DNA of 64,000 bases from Hymenopus coronatus (GCA_030762935.1 CM060897.1:109210176-109274175); one strand, 5' to 3'. Shown: positions 23,920 through 36,700, counted from the stretch's first letter. Made by a program: numbers and translations. The notes: generated by a model from the sequence alone, not told the origin.

Positions 23920-26690
23920 CATAATAAGAAACCTTGGCTTAACCAGGGCTATATTGTGGGACTAAACTTAAAGGGGTTTTCTATCTTTAGTGCTTTAGCC
24001 AATGAGAAACCCAAAACATGTGTCTTGACAAGACATGAGAATGCTTGGGCTCTTGTCAACTTCCTAAAACGAGGGGCCTGGTGGCAGTTATGGTGAGATA
24101 TGAGGTGGGTGGACTACAGCAGGAAATGGCAGTCTACTCAGACTATTTTTCTTATGACTGAGGAACTTCTACCTTTCAGGAGTTCAGTAATCTTGTGGAT
24201 TACTGCAAGAGTAAAAACCTCTATCTATTAATCGGTTGAGACTCCAATCCATACCATAGTGTTTGGGCTGGTATGGATAGCAATATGAGAGGGGAAGTAT
24301 CTAGAAATCATTAATTTTCTGAGAGAAGAGGTCCTAGACTTAAGGCCCTTTGGGATCATAGAAGAGTGAAGGATTGAAGGGTTAGTCAGGAGCACTCCTT
24401 ATCTGACCACAGGCATATTCACCTTGATCTTGAGGGAAAAGGAAATGACTGCCTTTACAGGAACTCTAGAAATACAAATTGGGATTCCTTCCAGGGGAGC
24501 TGGAGGGTAGGCTTGAGAATGAACCTCTGATCAAGGTGAGGAATGTGAAGGACCTGGGATGTTAAGAGTGTTTTCACCAACAACTTTGTCTCTTTACAAA
24601 AGGAACTGGCCTCTGGGGATTATAGGTAAAAGACAGGTGAGATGGAACCCATTTTAAGAACCACCAAACTAAAGACTAGTAGGTATTATAATACATATAA
24701 AGCCAACAAGTGTCAGACAACCTGGGATTCCTATAAGGGAATCCAGAGATGATATGAGAGATATCATGAGGACTTCTGAGAAATCTTAGATAGTTCTGTT
24801 GGAATAAAGAGAAACAATCGAGGGCTGCTCAACTTCAGAAATTGCTGATCTCTGGAGTTGGGGCCAGGCTGGCTCTTTGGAGAATCCTTTTGGTGCAAAC
24901 AGAAGGGGAGACGTTGAGGCTATTACTTGAAATCCACTTCCTGAGGACCTGCATTATGGATAAAGAATTAAGCTCAGTTGGGCACATAGGCCTTCTCAGA
25001 AAGACTGGCATGTGGATTTCAAGATTGTGACTTTTAGGAAAGTTAAAGGGAATGTCTTTTCAATGCTGTTAAAATATGGCTGAGGATGAAGTCAACCAAC
25101 TCTCCTGCAAGAAGGCTGGGAGATTGTATCTTTTCACCTAGTAAGAATTTTCAGGGCCTGTCTTGATATGAGCTATGTATTTAGCCTCTAGAGGCAAATC
25201 AGGATGGTTTTTGTACCTAAGCCGAGCAGACAGTCATTCTGCAGATCTAAGGATTTTTGTTCCATTAGTCCAACATCCTTCATGTTGAAATTTTGAAGAC
25301 TAGAAGATAGATATTTGAGAGACGGGATACTGGTTGATAGACCCTGCTGAGAAAATGCTATAGAATCTGCACTCCACTACTCTTGATTAGGCTGGGCTGA
25401 GGAAAACCAACCATGGCAGTTTTTCTAGACATTGAAGCTCCTTTAGTCATATGACTTTGGAGACCATCAAGAGATACCTGCAGAATAGAGGCATCAGTTT
25501 GATTATCTTGAACTCATCATGATCTCCTTGGAAGTCTGTGAGGCAGTAGCGGCTCTGTGGAGCATTACCCTTGGGGTTTCAGTATCTTGGGGCTGTCCCC
25601 AAAGTTTTATCACCCACTTAGTGGTGCCTAATGGTGGATGATTTGCTGAACTGGCACATCAAAGAGGGAATTAATACTCAAGTCTATGCAGACAACATAT
25701 GCTGTGCAGCAAATGGAAAATTCCTTAGCGTGGCCTTGGAGCTCATTCCAGGATCCTTGCATGCTACAGAGGAATGGTGTATGAAAATGAACTTGTCTGT
25801 TAATCCGGACAAGACTTAAATCATGGTCTTCACAAGGATTGGTAGAGCCCTGCTGTTTGGGAAGAGATTACAGCTATCTGATTTGGTCAAATATCTAGGA
25901 GTTACCTCCGATGCTGTGCTGAATTGGAAAACACACATAGAATACAAAGCAAAAAAGGCCCACAATTCTTTGTGAGACTGTGGGAGGGCTATTGAATCCA
26001 CAGAATCAGCACTCCACTGCTCATGATTAGATTGAACAGAGCGCTGGGCTGAGGAAAACTGACCATGGCGGTTTTTCTAGACATTGATGATCCTTTAGTC
26101 AAGAGATATCTGGAGAATAGAGGCATCAGTCTGATTATCTTGAACTGATCACGATCTCCTTGGAAGGCTATCAGGCAGTGGTGGCTCTGGGGAGCATTAC
26201 CCTTGAGGTTTTAGGAATCAAGGTAATGAAATGGCAGACAGGTTGGCTAAGGAGGGGCCTGATCTTGCGCTTATGTCGCCTAGAAGTTTAAAGTATGAGA
26301 TAACCCAGTTCACAGCTAGGGATCATCTTGAGGTTTGGAAAAAGAAAATTACCTCCAGACAGGCCCATGATTTTATTCCTGGGCTGGGGAATAAACTAAA
26401 CTAAGTGAGCCTCTTTTGAACCAAACTAGCTAGATAATGGCGATTACTGAGGACCCAATGTGTAAGAAATATGGGATGATTTCAAAACCTCCCAGCACAT
26501 TTTGTATGTATGCAAGGCATTTACTATTCACATATATGTAACCTTGGTCTCCTTTTGGAGCCTGGGGTTACTCATTATACTCTTTCTAGGGGTTATAAGA
26601 GAGGATGATTAAAGATTTGGTTTCCGATTCAAAAACATTATGTAGTTTTATAAGAATAGTGGCAGAAGCTATACAAAAATAAATGATAGT
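23920..26690 (+). pseudogene. LINE remnant: endonuclease, RT and RNase H parts
   Basis: An apurinic-type endonuclease portion reads FQEFSNLVDYCKSKNLYLL and DSNPYHSVWAGMDSN (24165-24295), with the expected GxDSNxxHxxW pattern. RT is visible at 25625-25820 with INTQVYADNICCA, where the YADD box has become YADN, and LSVNPDKT. An RNase H tail reads GNEMADRLAKEGPDLAL (about 26222-26272). Many stops and frame changes. About 210 bp around the RT to RNase H junction occur twice (25331-25560 and 25985-26215). This fits a Jockey/I-type LINE. Confidence 0.8.
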
Positions 26691-26778
26691 ACTCAGATAA
26701 AGACATGTAAATGTAACATATTGAAATTTTTACCTTGTGGAAGAACCTGTTTCATCATTTTACAATCTTTGTGAAGTA

Positions 26779-26908
26779 TTTTTACTTTTTCTACACTACT
26801 ATGAACAAATTGTATAGAGAAGGTATTGTACTCCACTAAAAATTTTGATACCGAGATTTCATCACAAATGTTTTAGGGTCCTCTGTATCAAAAAACAAAG
26901 ACATTTTT

Positions 26909-26981
<73 letters not shown>

Positions 26982-27197
26982 TGTGTGTTTCTTTTTTTTT
27001 TTAAACTCAAAAGTGAAAAATGGGTAAATTATCAAACTTGGTATTTAAGTTTAGTATCTTACAAGGATGTGACACAAAGATTTTTAGAAAACTCCCTCCA
27101 CTTCAAACTACTCTTTACAAGGAAAACATTTCGAAAATTTTGATTTTCTCAAAATTAGCTCTAAATATTTTGATTAAAATATCACATATTAAAGAAA
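26779..27197 (+). repeat. R1 repeat, copy 7 (half unit, head of inverted pair)
   Basis: It begins TTTACTTTTTCTACACTAC and ends at AATATCACATATTAAAG, where an oppositely oriented R1 half begins. It contains the GA microsatellite at 26913-26979. Confidence 0.85.
26913..26979. repeat. (GA)n microsatellite
   Basis: About 33 GA units followed by GTGTGTGTG, at the position where other R1 copies carry a GT/CA-rich stretch. Confidence 0.97.
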
Positions 27198-27936
27198 GAA
27201 TACCTCAGAAACGGTTACTTCCACAGCAAAAATGTAAAGGACATAAATTTTGTCTTTTGACCAAATCTACATTTTTTGTGCAGTAAAGTTTCTCTCTCTC
27301 TTACGGTTTAGCAGTTAAGCAAAATTCATCTAGAATAAAGAGGTCTTCAGAGGCTATTCTCAGAAAATTCAATATATACATTTTATTTGGGATGTAAATA
27401 TATTTAATATACAGGATTTTTGGTTAGGACCAGTTGAAAAATTCTATGCCACAGCCGGGAATTGAACACGGTTCTCCCGCTCTCCATGCGGTTGCTCTAA
27501 CCATTGAGCTACTGTGACAATCCGCCGGTATGGCATTCAATCTTCCAACTGATTATGTATGGTTTACCTGGTTCAGGATTTTGTTAAATATTTTAGAGCC
27601 ATTTTTGAGAAAACCAAAATTTTTCCATGTAAAGGGTAGTTAATGGTGGGGGAACTTTCTTGTAAATCTTCATGTCGATCCTTGGAAGATACTAAACCTA
27701 AATACCAAGTTTAGTATTTAATGGTCTTTTCATTTTTGAGCTCCGTTGACCACACACACACAGACACCCACGCATGCATGCAAACAGACATTTTTCTACA
27801 AATGCTTTTTACAGACCCAGGGGACCCCAAAACATATATGTCCAGTGAAATCTTGACATCAAATTTTTGGGTGGAATACAATACCTTCTCTATCCACTAA
27901 TGTACATTGTACATACATAGCTAGAGAAAGTAAAAA
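27198..27936 (-). repeat. R1 repeat, copy 8 (tail of inverted pair)
   Basis: It starts within R1 at AATACCTCAGAAACGGTTA and runs to CTAGAGAAAGTAAAAACTG. It is interrupted by a tRNA-SINE at about 27425-27575. Together with copy 7 it forms a head-to-head inverted R1. Confidence 0.85.
27425..27575 (-). mobile_element. tRNA-derived SINE, family B
   Basis: On the minus strand the tRNA-like head has an A box TAGCTCAATGGTTAGAGCA and a B box (TGTTCAATTCCCGG). It sits in R1 copy 8, flanked by CAGGATTTT on both sides, a likely short target duplication. Confidence 0.75.
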
Positions 27937-27944
27937 CTGTCACA

Positions 27945-28345
27945 AAAAATCTAATGTGTTATCATTAATATGTTTTCTATCTATTCTGCAACAAATTATT
28001 CTTACAAAAGCTTTTCCTTTGGTCTACTTCATGCTAATCAAGATAACAATTAGTACAAATGGTTTAACTACATATTTTCTTACAGGTTCAAGGAAAATAA
28101 CAGAATACACTAAAGTGATAGTAAAATCTTTTAAGAGCTTGTCACTAAATGTTTGCCTTGAAATTCCATCCTTTTTGCATGATCAGGATGGGGGGAAAAT
28201 GGAAGAAAAACAAATGACAACTTATTATTTGAGAAAAATGTAAGTAATGGGAAATTTGTAGAAAGCAATATCTAGGAAATGGTTAACTTCAGCAAAAAAT
28301 GTATTGGACATAGACAATTTAAAGACTCCACATTTTTAGTAAACT
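27945..28345 (-). repeat. R1 repeat, copy 9 (truncated)
   Basis: It starts AAAAAATCTAATGTG just after copy 8 and ends in the segment corresponding to TCTACATTTTTTGTG. The rest of the unit is missing. Confidence 0.8.
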
Positions 28346-29504
28346 AAACACACACCTTTTTTTGGATGCTCTTCTCCTTTTCTTCATTCAATACATTTTA
28401 GGTAATTTCAGAAGCAGAGCAAGTGATCACATTGAGACATGAGGTATGCTATATACCCTGACATATAGTGACTTCAATGCTATGCTTTCATTCTGTCTGT
28501 AGATCCCAGAGTACACGCACATGTACACTTGTCATGTCTAGAATGCCAAATTCATCTAAGTTCTACACAGCACCTTACTGTTATGTAGTGGCAGCAACAA
28601 GTTGTCACAAGTAAACAAATGCATCAGGCACAGTTTTCTCAATGGGGAAAGAAAAGAATAAAAAAAAAAAAAAAAAAAAAATGGAATCTGTATGATATAA
28701 AAAAAATACTAAAAGTATTGTTAAGAAAAACAACGTGTTGAACATTTTTAGGAATCCAAGTTCAGGCAAATTTTATTTTTTTGGTAAGTAGGAACTTTGT
28801 TTTATTTATATATATATTTTTTCTTCCATGCATAAGGGAAAGGTGATTGTCTATTGTCCAAAGGGGTCCCAAATCGATGCAAAATACTTAGCTTCTCAGT
28901 ATTCCATTATGGTTGTGTATCTGTATAGTGTTGGGGCTGAATATCAAGGGAACATCTAGGTGTGCTGTGGCAGCTTTACAATACACTAAATGGTGTGCAG
29001 TGCACGATAATACTCAATAATATTTGATTCCCTTGAGGATGAGATATCTTGATGGAATTGTTGAATTTTTACAGGATAATCATCCTGTCCCCACATCTTA
29101 AAAGGTTTCAAATTTGTTTTCAGAGAGACAGGATGTGAGAATGTGAGGTAAAAAGAGAGCTGGGCTCCAATTTACCTGTAGATGGGTGAAGGACAAAATA
29201 TGGCTTCTAGGCACAAATTCAAGAAGCCTGGGATCTTGTAGCTTCTCGTCCACATTACTCCAGGCATCTAATTTTGTCTATGCACCGAAGATTGAGGGTA
29301 TTATACATTTCAGGCAACAGTTCAAGGAGCTTAGAACCAAAACTACTTCCAGGAAATATTTTTAGTTTCTTCTTCAGGGAAAAGAAGTACTAAATATTTT
29401 AGATAGCAAACAACAGATGTTGATAAAAATTCATATCAACTTTCATCATAAGAAGAATAAACATAAGTCGTAAAACTTAATAAATTGCTCTTTCGACACA
29501 AGTC
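28346..29504. other. NSUN5 intron 2, no gene recognised
   Basis: It includes a poly-A run (about 28659-28680) and a short TA-rich run near 28805. No coding or known repeat recognised. Confidence 0.4.
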
Positions 29505-29690
29505 ATGTGTAGGACAAGAGTTGGAAACAGTCAAACGTAAAATTTGATGTCATAGTGGGGTTTGAACCATAGATGTCCCTGTCTCTCTTTAGTTGTTCTT
29601 ACCACTAAACTACCATGGCATTAAATTCACCAACTGACTTGCATGTTTCCCAATAAGCTACAAAGAGATCCGTCTTCCATTCAACGATCA
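29505..29690 (-). mobile_element. tRNA-derived SINE, family B
   Basis: On the minus strand there is a tRNA-like head with A-box-like TAGTTTAGTGGTAAGAAC and B box GGTTCAAACCCC. The 3' side carries CATTCAAC-type sequence shared with 37060-37260. Degraded. Confidence 0.6.
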
Positions 29691-30020
29691 GCTATCTAAT
29701 ACAATACAATGAAACAGAAAATTAACTTTGTCTACACTGAGCCTACAGTATCTGCATACAAAACCACACTAATAATAGACAACTTACAGCCAAGATTTCC
29801 TGCCATAATGATAATTGTGCACAAAATCATTTCATTTTTTTCTAGTTTGGGTGCCTCCAAGGAAAATATGGTGAAAAAAATTCCACATTTTCGTAAATTA
29901 TTTTGTTTAATACTTTTTAAAGACTTATTATACACGCAAGGGTATAGATATTATTAATGAATCATTTAATTTGTGAAACTTGGGCTTATGGGAGAGAAAA
30001 TTTAGACAGGAGTATTTTTA
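29691..30020. other. NSUN5 intron 2, no gene recognised
   Basis: AT-rich. Overlapping short frames on both strands are without recognisable motifs. Confidence 0.35.
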
Positions 30021-30180
30021 AAGTAAAAGCTGAAACTTTCCTGACAACACATTAATTCTAAATTTTCTTGGCTTCTAATCTGGTAAATATGTGGATTGAC
30101 TAAAATTTCAAAGATGTGCATCATAAAAAACACTGGAGTCAATCCACATATTTACCAGGCTAGAACCCAAGGTAACTGAT
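30021..30180. mobile_element. Degraded snapback Penelope-type element
   Basis: About 160 bp flanked by AGGAGTATTTTTA (30008-30020) and AGGAGAATTTTTA (30181-30193), a diverged target duplication. The left half has AAAGCTGAAACTTTCCTGAC and CTTGGCTTCTAATCTGG, and the right half their inverse (GTCAATCCACATATTTACCA). It is homologous to 13562-13708, but the hammerhead-like core has decayed. Confidence 0.6.
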
Positions 30181-30193
30181 AGGAGAATTTTTA

Positions 30194-31203
30194 TTGCCGA
30201 TCAACTTTCAGCAAAGAAAAATTTATGCTCAATCTGTAATATCAATATTGCCCTTAGTCAATGAGCATACTTCATCTGGAAAAGGTTTACAAAATTGTAC
30301 AAGTTAGGCAGTTTGGTTTCATGCAATAATTAACGAGCAATGAAATGTTTCTTTGTACTAATTCCTGGTAGTCATATAATGTTATAACATGTTCATTTTA
30401 TTTTAGTGGATTTATACTAAGATTAACTTACAGCAAAACGGCAAAGAAGCATTCACAGATTTTTATTAATTTCAAGAGTCGAAGTCATGTGGTAAAAATG
30501 GTCTTAACCCTCACTTTTTAAGAGGAAAATAAAGAGTTTTGTATACACCAAAAAAAAGCAATATTAGTTGATGATGTGGTATATTTTATTTGAGCTGGGA
30601 GTTGGAGCACTCGCTGAAACTTATTTTTAATTTATTTTAACTGTATTTATAAAATAAAACATAGCAACAATTATATAGTTTGTTCTGAATGAAGCATAAC
30701 TTCAGCAACAATGCTTTAAATATTAACAAAAAAAACAAAATAACTCTTGCAAATTAAATTTAGATCTATTACATTAATGTTCATTAGAAATAAATTATAA
30801 AAACTATTCTTAAAAATTTATGAGCCTATTCCATTAAATTAAAATAAGGTAAAGTCAAACAGTGATTCTTCATGAAACTCATTACCCTCACAAAACACAG
30901 ATGAAAGACTTCTATAATATTCATAAATATTAGAGGCACATGACTGAATAGTTTAAGCAGATCTTTGAGTTTTGGTAAAGCTATGGGCCATGGGTTTTCA
31001 TACTTATTGGTAAGGGCATTTGACCACAATAAATGTCATTATATTTACTTCAGTCCAGCTAAATTATTAGTACTTTTTCCAAACAAGAGATGGCAACATT
31101 AATAAGAAATGGTTTGGTTTTGAGGGTTAGACTGTTTTTACGCACATACCTACAATTGTTTCCAATTTGTGCATTTAGCAGGCATCATCTCTCATAACTA
31201 AAA
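30194..31203. other. NSUN5 intron 2, no gene recognised
   Basis: AT-rich sequence. No known repeat, RNA gene or coding exon seen. Confidence 0.4.
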
Positions 31204-31276
31204 TTAAAAATCTGATGTGTTCCATTCACAATGCTTTCCATATGCAAACTTTTCTTAGAAAAGATTATTCTTTTAT

Positions 31277-31421
31277 GATTGGTTCGCGTGATATTATGGC
31301 CTGGTATTTGACTTGAGACATGGGCACGGACTTCGTAGAATATAATGTATATTTTCTACGAAGTCCGTGCCCATGTCTCAGTCATCTTAAATACCAGGCT
31401 ATAATATCACGCGAACCAATC
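31277..31421. repeat. Long near-perfect inverted repeat (hairpin)
   Basis: The left arm 31277-31340 pairs with the right arm 31354-31421 around a 13-base loop. Outer pairs are GATTGGTTCGCGTGATATTA with one mismatch further in. Inner pairs are GAGACATGGGCACGGACTTC, perfect. A small indel separates the blocks. Confidence 0.95.
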
Positions 31422-31445
31422 AGATGTTAGCTTCATCCCAGCTCT

Positions 31446-31481
31446 TATAAATACCAGTTTCCGCAAGCTCAAACCATCAGT
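31446..31481 (+). promoter_or_regulatory. Putative TATA plus initiator in short element
   Basis: TATAAATA begins at 31446 and an initiator TCAGT (the arthropod consensus form) lies at 31477-31481 with A at 31479, 33 bp downstream. An RNA starting there would begin AGTTCACC, entering stem I of the hammerhead-like core at once. Confidence 0.5.
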
Positions 31482-31482
31482 T

Positions 31483-31525
31483 CACCCTGAAGACGAGGAA
31501 GATGCACTTCTTCGAAACGTTGGTG
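31483..31525 (+). ncRNA. Hammerhead-ribozyme-like core
   Basis: Stem I is CACC (31483-31486) with GGTG (31522-31525), perfect. The box is CTGAAGA (31487-31493), then one extra base C31494. Stem II GAGGAAG/CTTCTTC has seven pairs including one G-U, with loop ATGCA. GAAACGTT (31514-31521) gives GAAA, a loop-less AC/GT stem III and a GTT triplet. The same core occurs at 13647-13681 on the minus strand. Confidence 0.45.
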
Positions 31526-31751
31526 TCAAGCCAAGTTTTTACCTGACTAGAAGCCTGAGAAGATTTTGAATTAAGATTATTCTTTTATCTACGTAATGCT
31601 AATCAAGACAAACATTACCAGAAGTGGTCATATTACTGGAATTTCTTACAAGTAGAAAGGAACTAAGTAAATACACAGGCTAAAGCAAATCAAATCTTTT
31701 AAAAGCGTCACTATGCAATCGCCATTGAAATTTGGTTCTCTTTCCATGACC

Positions 31752-32494
31752 AGGACAATTTGATACCGAGATTTCAAACAGAAATATGTTTTGAGGTTCC
31801 CTGAGTCCAAAAACAAAGTATTTTTAGAAAAAGGTCTGTCCATGTGCATGTGTGAACAGTATAGCTCAAAAACCAAAGCACTGTTAAATACCAAACTTGG
31901 TATGGAGAAATTTTTGAAAATTTCATTTTGCTCAAAAATGGCTATAACAATTTGATTTAAGTACTTTATATTACACTTACTTACCTCACAAATAAAATGT
32001 ATATTTTAAATTTTCCAGAAATTAGCTTCTGAAGATCTCTTCTTTCTGGATATTCTGAATTGTGAATAACTAGCAAACCATAAGAAATAGACAAAAACTT
32101 ACCACACAAAAAATGTAGATCTCGATAAAACACACAATTCATGTCATATGAATTTTTGTTGTATAGTTGCCCATTTTCAAGATTTTCCTTTTATTGGTTT
32201 CGATTTTAAAATGCTTATACTTTTCTCAGACATGAATTGTCCATTTTTCTTTTGTTCTACTCCTGGCCAAGCAAAGAAGTTAATTTCAATGACAATTGCA
32301 TAGCGATAGCTTTTAAAACATTTAACTATCATTTTATCATAGCACATTCCTTATAAGGAAATAAGTAATAAGAACATTCTGCTAATATTATCTTGATTAA
32401 CATGGTGTAGAAAGAAGAATAATCTTTAGTAACAAGTTTGTTTCTAGAACAGTTGGAGAGAGTCATGTGAGTGGAACACATCAGATTTTTTATC
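31752..32494 (+). repeat. R1 repeat, copy 11
   Basis: It starts at AATTTGATACCGAGATTTC, lacking the first 60 or so bases of R1, and ends GAACACATCAGATTTTTT. It forms an inverted pair with copy 10. Confidence 0.85.
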
Positions 32495-32499
32495 ACTTG

Positions 32500-32670
32500 T
32501 TTTTCGAAATCACACTCACATTTACTCTCGCAAGCACACTTCTAGACTCTATGTGGGATAGGAATGATTCTGGTTAAAGAAAAATTCTCCTCCCCAGCTA
32601 GGAATTCAACCCAGGAATTCTGGATGAGAAATCAGCTATTTGACTACTTGACCACAGAGGAATTTATAAT
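32500..32670 (-). mobile_element. tRNA-derived SINE-like fragment
   Basis: The minus strand shows a tRNA-like segment with A-box-like GTGGTCAAGTAGTCAAATAG and B box GGGTTGAATTCC. It directly follows the end of R1 copy 11. The family assignment is uncertain. Confidence 0.5.
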
Positions 32671-33215
32671 TTTTAATGGGGTTTCTACACAAACTTTGAG
32701 CTAACACTGTTCAAATTCATTCACTGCCTTGAAGTTATTGTATTCCAAATAAAACTATGTTCTTTTACTCCAGAAATACTTGCCACCTCATCTTCAGTGC
32801 TGTTACTGCTTTCAGTTCCATAATCCTGAACAATATTCATCCTATCGTATTTTCTATGATTCCATCCTTTTCAAAATAATGTTGTTCAATTGCTAACATA
32901 TGCCACTAGCTTTTTCCCATTCCACGGAACCAATTTCACTAAATTTTGATAACACAGATTTCTACACCTTTATCTTAATCATTCAAAATGAAATATGTGT
33001 TTCTAATCCTAAACCACCATTTTACATCTCTCCAGATCAACCTAATAGATTTAAATCTGGGTGGTAGGGAGGGAGTCTGAGTAAAGTGGGTCCATGTTCG
33101 GTTATAAAGGATTTTTGTTAGGTTTATTAATCCTGATTAAATCATAAAAATGTGCCTCTGAAAAGGATTCTTTGAAAGCAATTCTACTTATAGTAGCCAT
33201 GCTTTTATATGACCT
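32671..33215. other. NSUN5 intron 2, no gene recognised
   Basis: No feature recognised. Confidence 0.35.
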
Positions 33216-33227
33216 TTTAGGGAGTTG

Positions 33228-33525
33228 TCGCCCTCCGTGGTGTAATGGTTACCATGCTAACTTCATATACACAAGGTCGCGGGTTCAAACCCGGCGGAGG
33301 ACGATGGATTTTTTCGGGTGTAAAAATCCTTAGCATGGCTTCCTTCAGAAGAGAAGTAAAGCTGTGGGTCCTGTGTCATAGATTTACGGCACGTAAAAGA
33401 ACCTCAAGCCTGATAAGAGAGGCCTCTGAGCAAAATTAAGCAATCTTTCACGCCCAGTATAGGATGGGACGCTGAGAACCAAAGCAGTTAAAGAGCGTCC
33501 ATAAATAACAGGCCATTTCATTTCA
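33228..33525 (+). mobile_element. tRNA-derived SINE, family A, copy 2 (full length)
   Basis: A 298 bp element between 12 bp target duplications TTTAGGGAGTTG (33216-33227, 33526-33537). The tRNA-like head has A box TGGTGTAATGGTTACCATG and B box GGGTTCAAACCC. The body includes TAGATTTACGGCACGTAAAA and a TTTCATTTCAT tail. The sequence is closer to intact than the copy at 1123-1394. Confidence 0.9.
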
Positions 33526-33789
33526 TTTAGGGAGTTGGATGCTGGTGGGTTGTCTGAGCATTATTATAACTTGTGTTGTCAATTATAGGAGACCTTTCGG
33601 GAAGGTTTTCAATTTCAATTTTGAACAAATAGGAGGCATTGCAATTGCCTGTACTAATAAATTTTACACAACTCGTGCATATAATAGTCCCGATAGACTG
33701 TATTGTCAGATTGCAAAACGGGTATTGAAAGAAATGATAGTAAACAACCCAATGTTAATTTAACTGTTTTTTCACATAAGCCATGTGTA

Positions 33790-36700
33790 GGACAGGAATT
33801 GGAAAAGTTGGTTGGTATCTACTGTTGAGCAGTTAGCAGTGAAGCCATTTGCTCTCTTGTATTCCAGTATTTTGATGTCATATATCATGTCGACTCAAGG
33901 TTGGGCAGCACAGTAGATGGTTTCCATCCATATCTTCTGTAAGTGTACAGAAAGGACACACAGGAGATTTCACTATACCAATCCTGAATAAATGTTTATT
34001 GAGACAGTCATGGCCTGTTATGAGTCTGAAAGTTGCCAGAGGATTTTCTTGGTAATGTAGTGATTCTGGCCATGTTATTACATACATTTTCTCATGGTTT
34101 TCCTTTTGTTTGTAATACATCATCTTCTTTAATTTTGTTGTTATATGGATGCATAGTCTTCCACGACTTGTGCCTTGATGTGTCTTCTCCGGAAGCTAAG
34201 AAGACATATTTGTTATTATATGTTGATATAATGATTCTTTTGATTGCATGATCACTTATTGGATCAGATGAACTTGATGTAATTTTACTACCTTTCTTGG
34301 CTAGAAGTCAGCTGTTTCATTACCCTGTGTTCCGCAATGTGCTGATATCCATTGAAGTATTAATCTTTTATTTAAATTCACTATTTGTTTTATGATTTTG
34401 CGGCATTCTGCAATATTTAAGTTATTAGGTGTTACATCAGATGTTATGGATATAATAGCTGCTTTAGAGTCAGATAATAGTACAACTTTTTCAAGTTTAT
34501 TTATATGATATAGTAGGTTTTGTAAGCTCTGAAGTATTACCGAAATCTCTCCATCAAAATTTGTAGTATTTAAACTTAATCTTTTGTAGAAAGAGAAGCG
34601 AGGGCATATTGCACCTGCACCAGTACTACTGTTATTTGGTAAGCTAGAACCATCAGTATAAACATGTAGTCATTCATTTGTAGGGTATCTTAAATTTGAT
34701 TGATGTTTGGAGGAATTTAGTAACAGTGACGGTCAAATTATATGTTATATTAATTTGTTGAGTTGGACCCGTGAGGTTGAAAATAGAAATGGCTTCTGAG
34801 ACTAGTCCCTCATAACAAGAATGTAAGTGACATAGTGTTAAAAAACCAACTCAACAAATTAATATAACATATCTTAAATTTATTATTTCTAATGTCATTT
34901 GTTTCAGAACACACGAAGAGATTTCAGATTTTGTAAATTCTTCAGGTAAATGTAGATAGTGTTCAATATCATATAGTTCTAATGGGCTAATATTTGTTTG
35001 TATGTTTTCTTTTAAGTAAGGCAGTTTTAATCTATGTCTGACTTCTTTGACTTTATTAAGGAAACTTTGTTGAGTTTTTAGGTTTATTTGTGGCTTTCTT
35101 TTTTCCCAGTTGTTAAAAGGTAGTCTGATTAATTTTTCATTGTATGATGGCTGCTTGTTTAATGTCAAGTTCCAGTCTTTGATTATTTGTTAAAATTTGT
35201 TGAGCAAATACTGGGGTAGTTTTAACAGCTCCAGTTACTAGGTGATGAATTTGAATTCATGGAATATTAAGTTTTTCTATATTTGCAGTTATTAGTATCT
35301 CTTCACAATATTCAATATACATATTGTAAAAAGTGTTTAAAGTTTGTGTAGTGCTTCCCCATTTCTTGCCTGCCAGTCTTTTTAATAGTGGTAATTTTTT
35401 CCTTGTTGTTTTTATTCTATTATTGATGTGTTTTTTCCATGTTAATTTTGTATAAAAAATAATACCTAAATATTTGGCTTCATGTGTTTCTGTGAGAGTT
35501 TCTCCATTTAGTTGAAGGGAAATATTTATTGGTTTCTTCCTTAGTGTAAATAGTTGATAATTTGTTTTCTGTGTATTCATTTTCATTAAGTTATTAGATG
35601 TCCAATTCTGTAATGCTGTCAAGGATTGTTGTGCTATAATTATTAACTGTTGATTTTGATTTTTCGGTTAGAATTCCATATGACTACATCAGATATAAAT
35701 ATTAAAGAGTGTTGTACTAAGGATACTGCCTTGAGGTACGCCACGGTGTGTCTGTTGATATTTTGATAATTTACCATTACATTTGGTAGCAATAAAGCGT
35801 TGAATAAACAATTCTGATCCTATGTAACATTTTGCCTTGGATTCCTAGAATTTTAAGTTTTTCAAGTAGTTTGTATGTCCAAATACAATCATATGCTCCT
35901 TGAAAGTCAATAAATATTGCTAGAGTGTCTTCTTTTTTATTTAATGCATTTTTAATGTCTTGACTAAGATTTAAAATCTGTTCATTTGTTGAATGGTGTT
36001 TTCTAAATCCTGCTTGTTTAGTTGAAATTAAGTTATTTTTTTCTAGAAACCAATTTAAACGTTTGGAAATAATTTTTTCTATGATTTTTGCTACTACGCT
36101 GGTAAGTGCTATTGGACGATAACTTGAAACATTTTCTGCTGGTTTGTTTGATTTCAAAATAGGTAATATTATAGATTTCTTCCATTCATCTGGTACTTTT
36201 GTATTCCATGAAAATTATAGAGATTTAGGAGTCTTAATTTTGCTTTTTTTCCCAGATGTTTGATGAATTCTGTATGTATATTATCAGGTCCTGCAGATTT
36301 TTTCAATTTTAAGTTATTAATTACAATGTTCAATTCTTTAATATTGAATTCCTAATTAAATACATTATCTTTAAGTTTAGTTGTTGATTTTATGCATTCT
36401 TTAATGTTTTTCTTTATAATGTTTATTTTTTTGTATTTGCAGATAATTTATAGGTATTAGCATAGTATTTATTACATATATTAGCCATTTCATTGTCATC
36501 TGTAATTATTTTATTAGTATAAATTAAAGGTATTTTTTTATTGTCTTTCTTGTTTTGAATGTTATATATGAATCTGTATGCTTTTTGTGCATCTTTTCTA
36601 TAGTCCATGTTCTGTAGAACGTTATTAAAATGTTCTCTTTTAGTTCTTTTTTGAATTGAGCACTTAATTTTCTCCAATTTTGTACTTCTTTCGGATCTTT

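Larger units (their letters stand above)
31277..31572 (+). mobile_element. Short Penelope-type element with hairpin, promoter and hammerhead-like core
   Basis: A 296 bp insertion in R1 with a perfect 16 bp target duplication AAGATTATTCTTTTAT (31261-31276, 31573-31588). The order is: a long hairpin (31277-31421), a TATA box (31446), an initiator (31477-31481), a hammerhead-like core (31483-31525) and the 3' end AGCCTGAGAAGATTTTGAATT. It is the most complete representative of its family in the window. No ORF. Confidence 0.75.
31204..31751 (-). repeat. R1 repeat, copy 10 (split, half of inverted pair)
   Basis: It starts TAAAAATCTGATGTGTTCC, is interrupted by the element 31277-31572, resumes at AAGATTATTCTTTTATC and ends at about 31751 where R1 copy 11 begins in the opposite sense. 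Confidence 0.85.

Noticed and set aside
30021..30180. Hammerhead-like core in this snapback element
   Set aside because: CTGANGA and GAAAC boxes are not preserved; only the end structure supports its relation.
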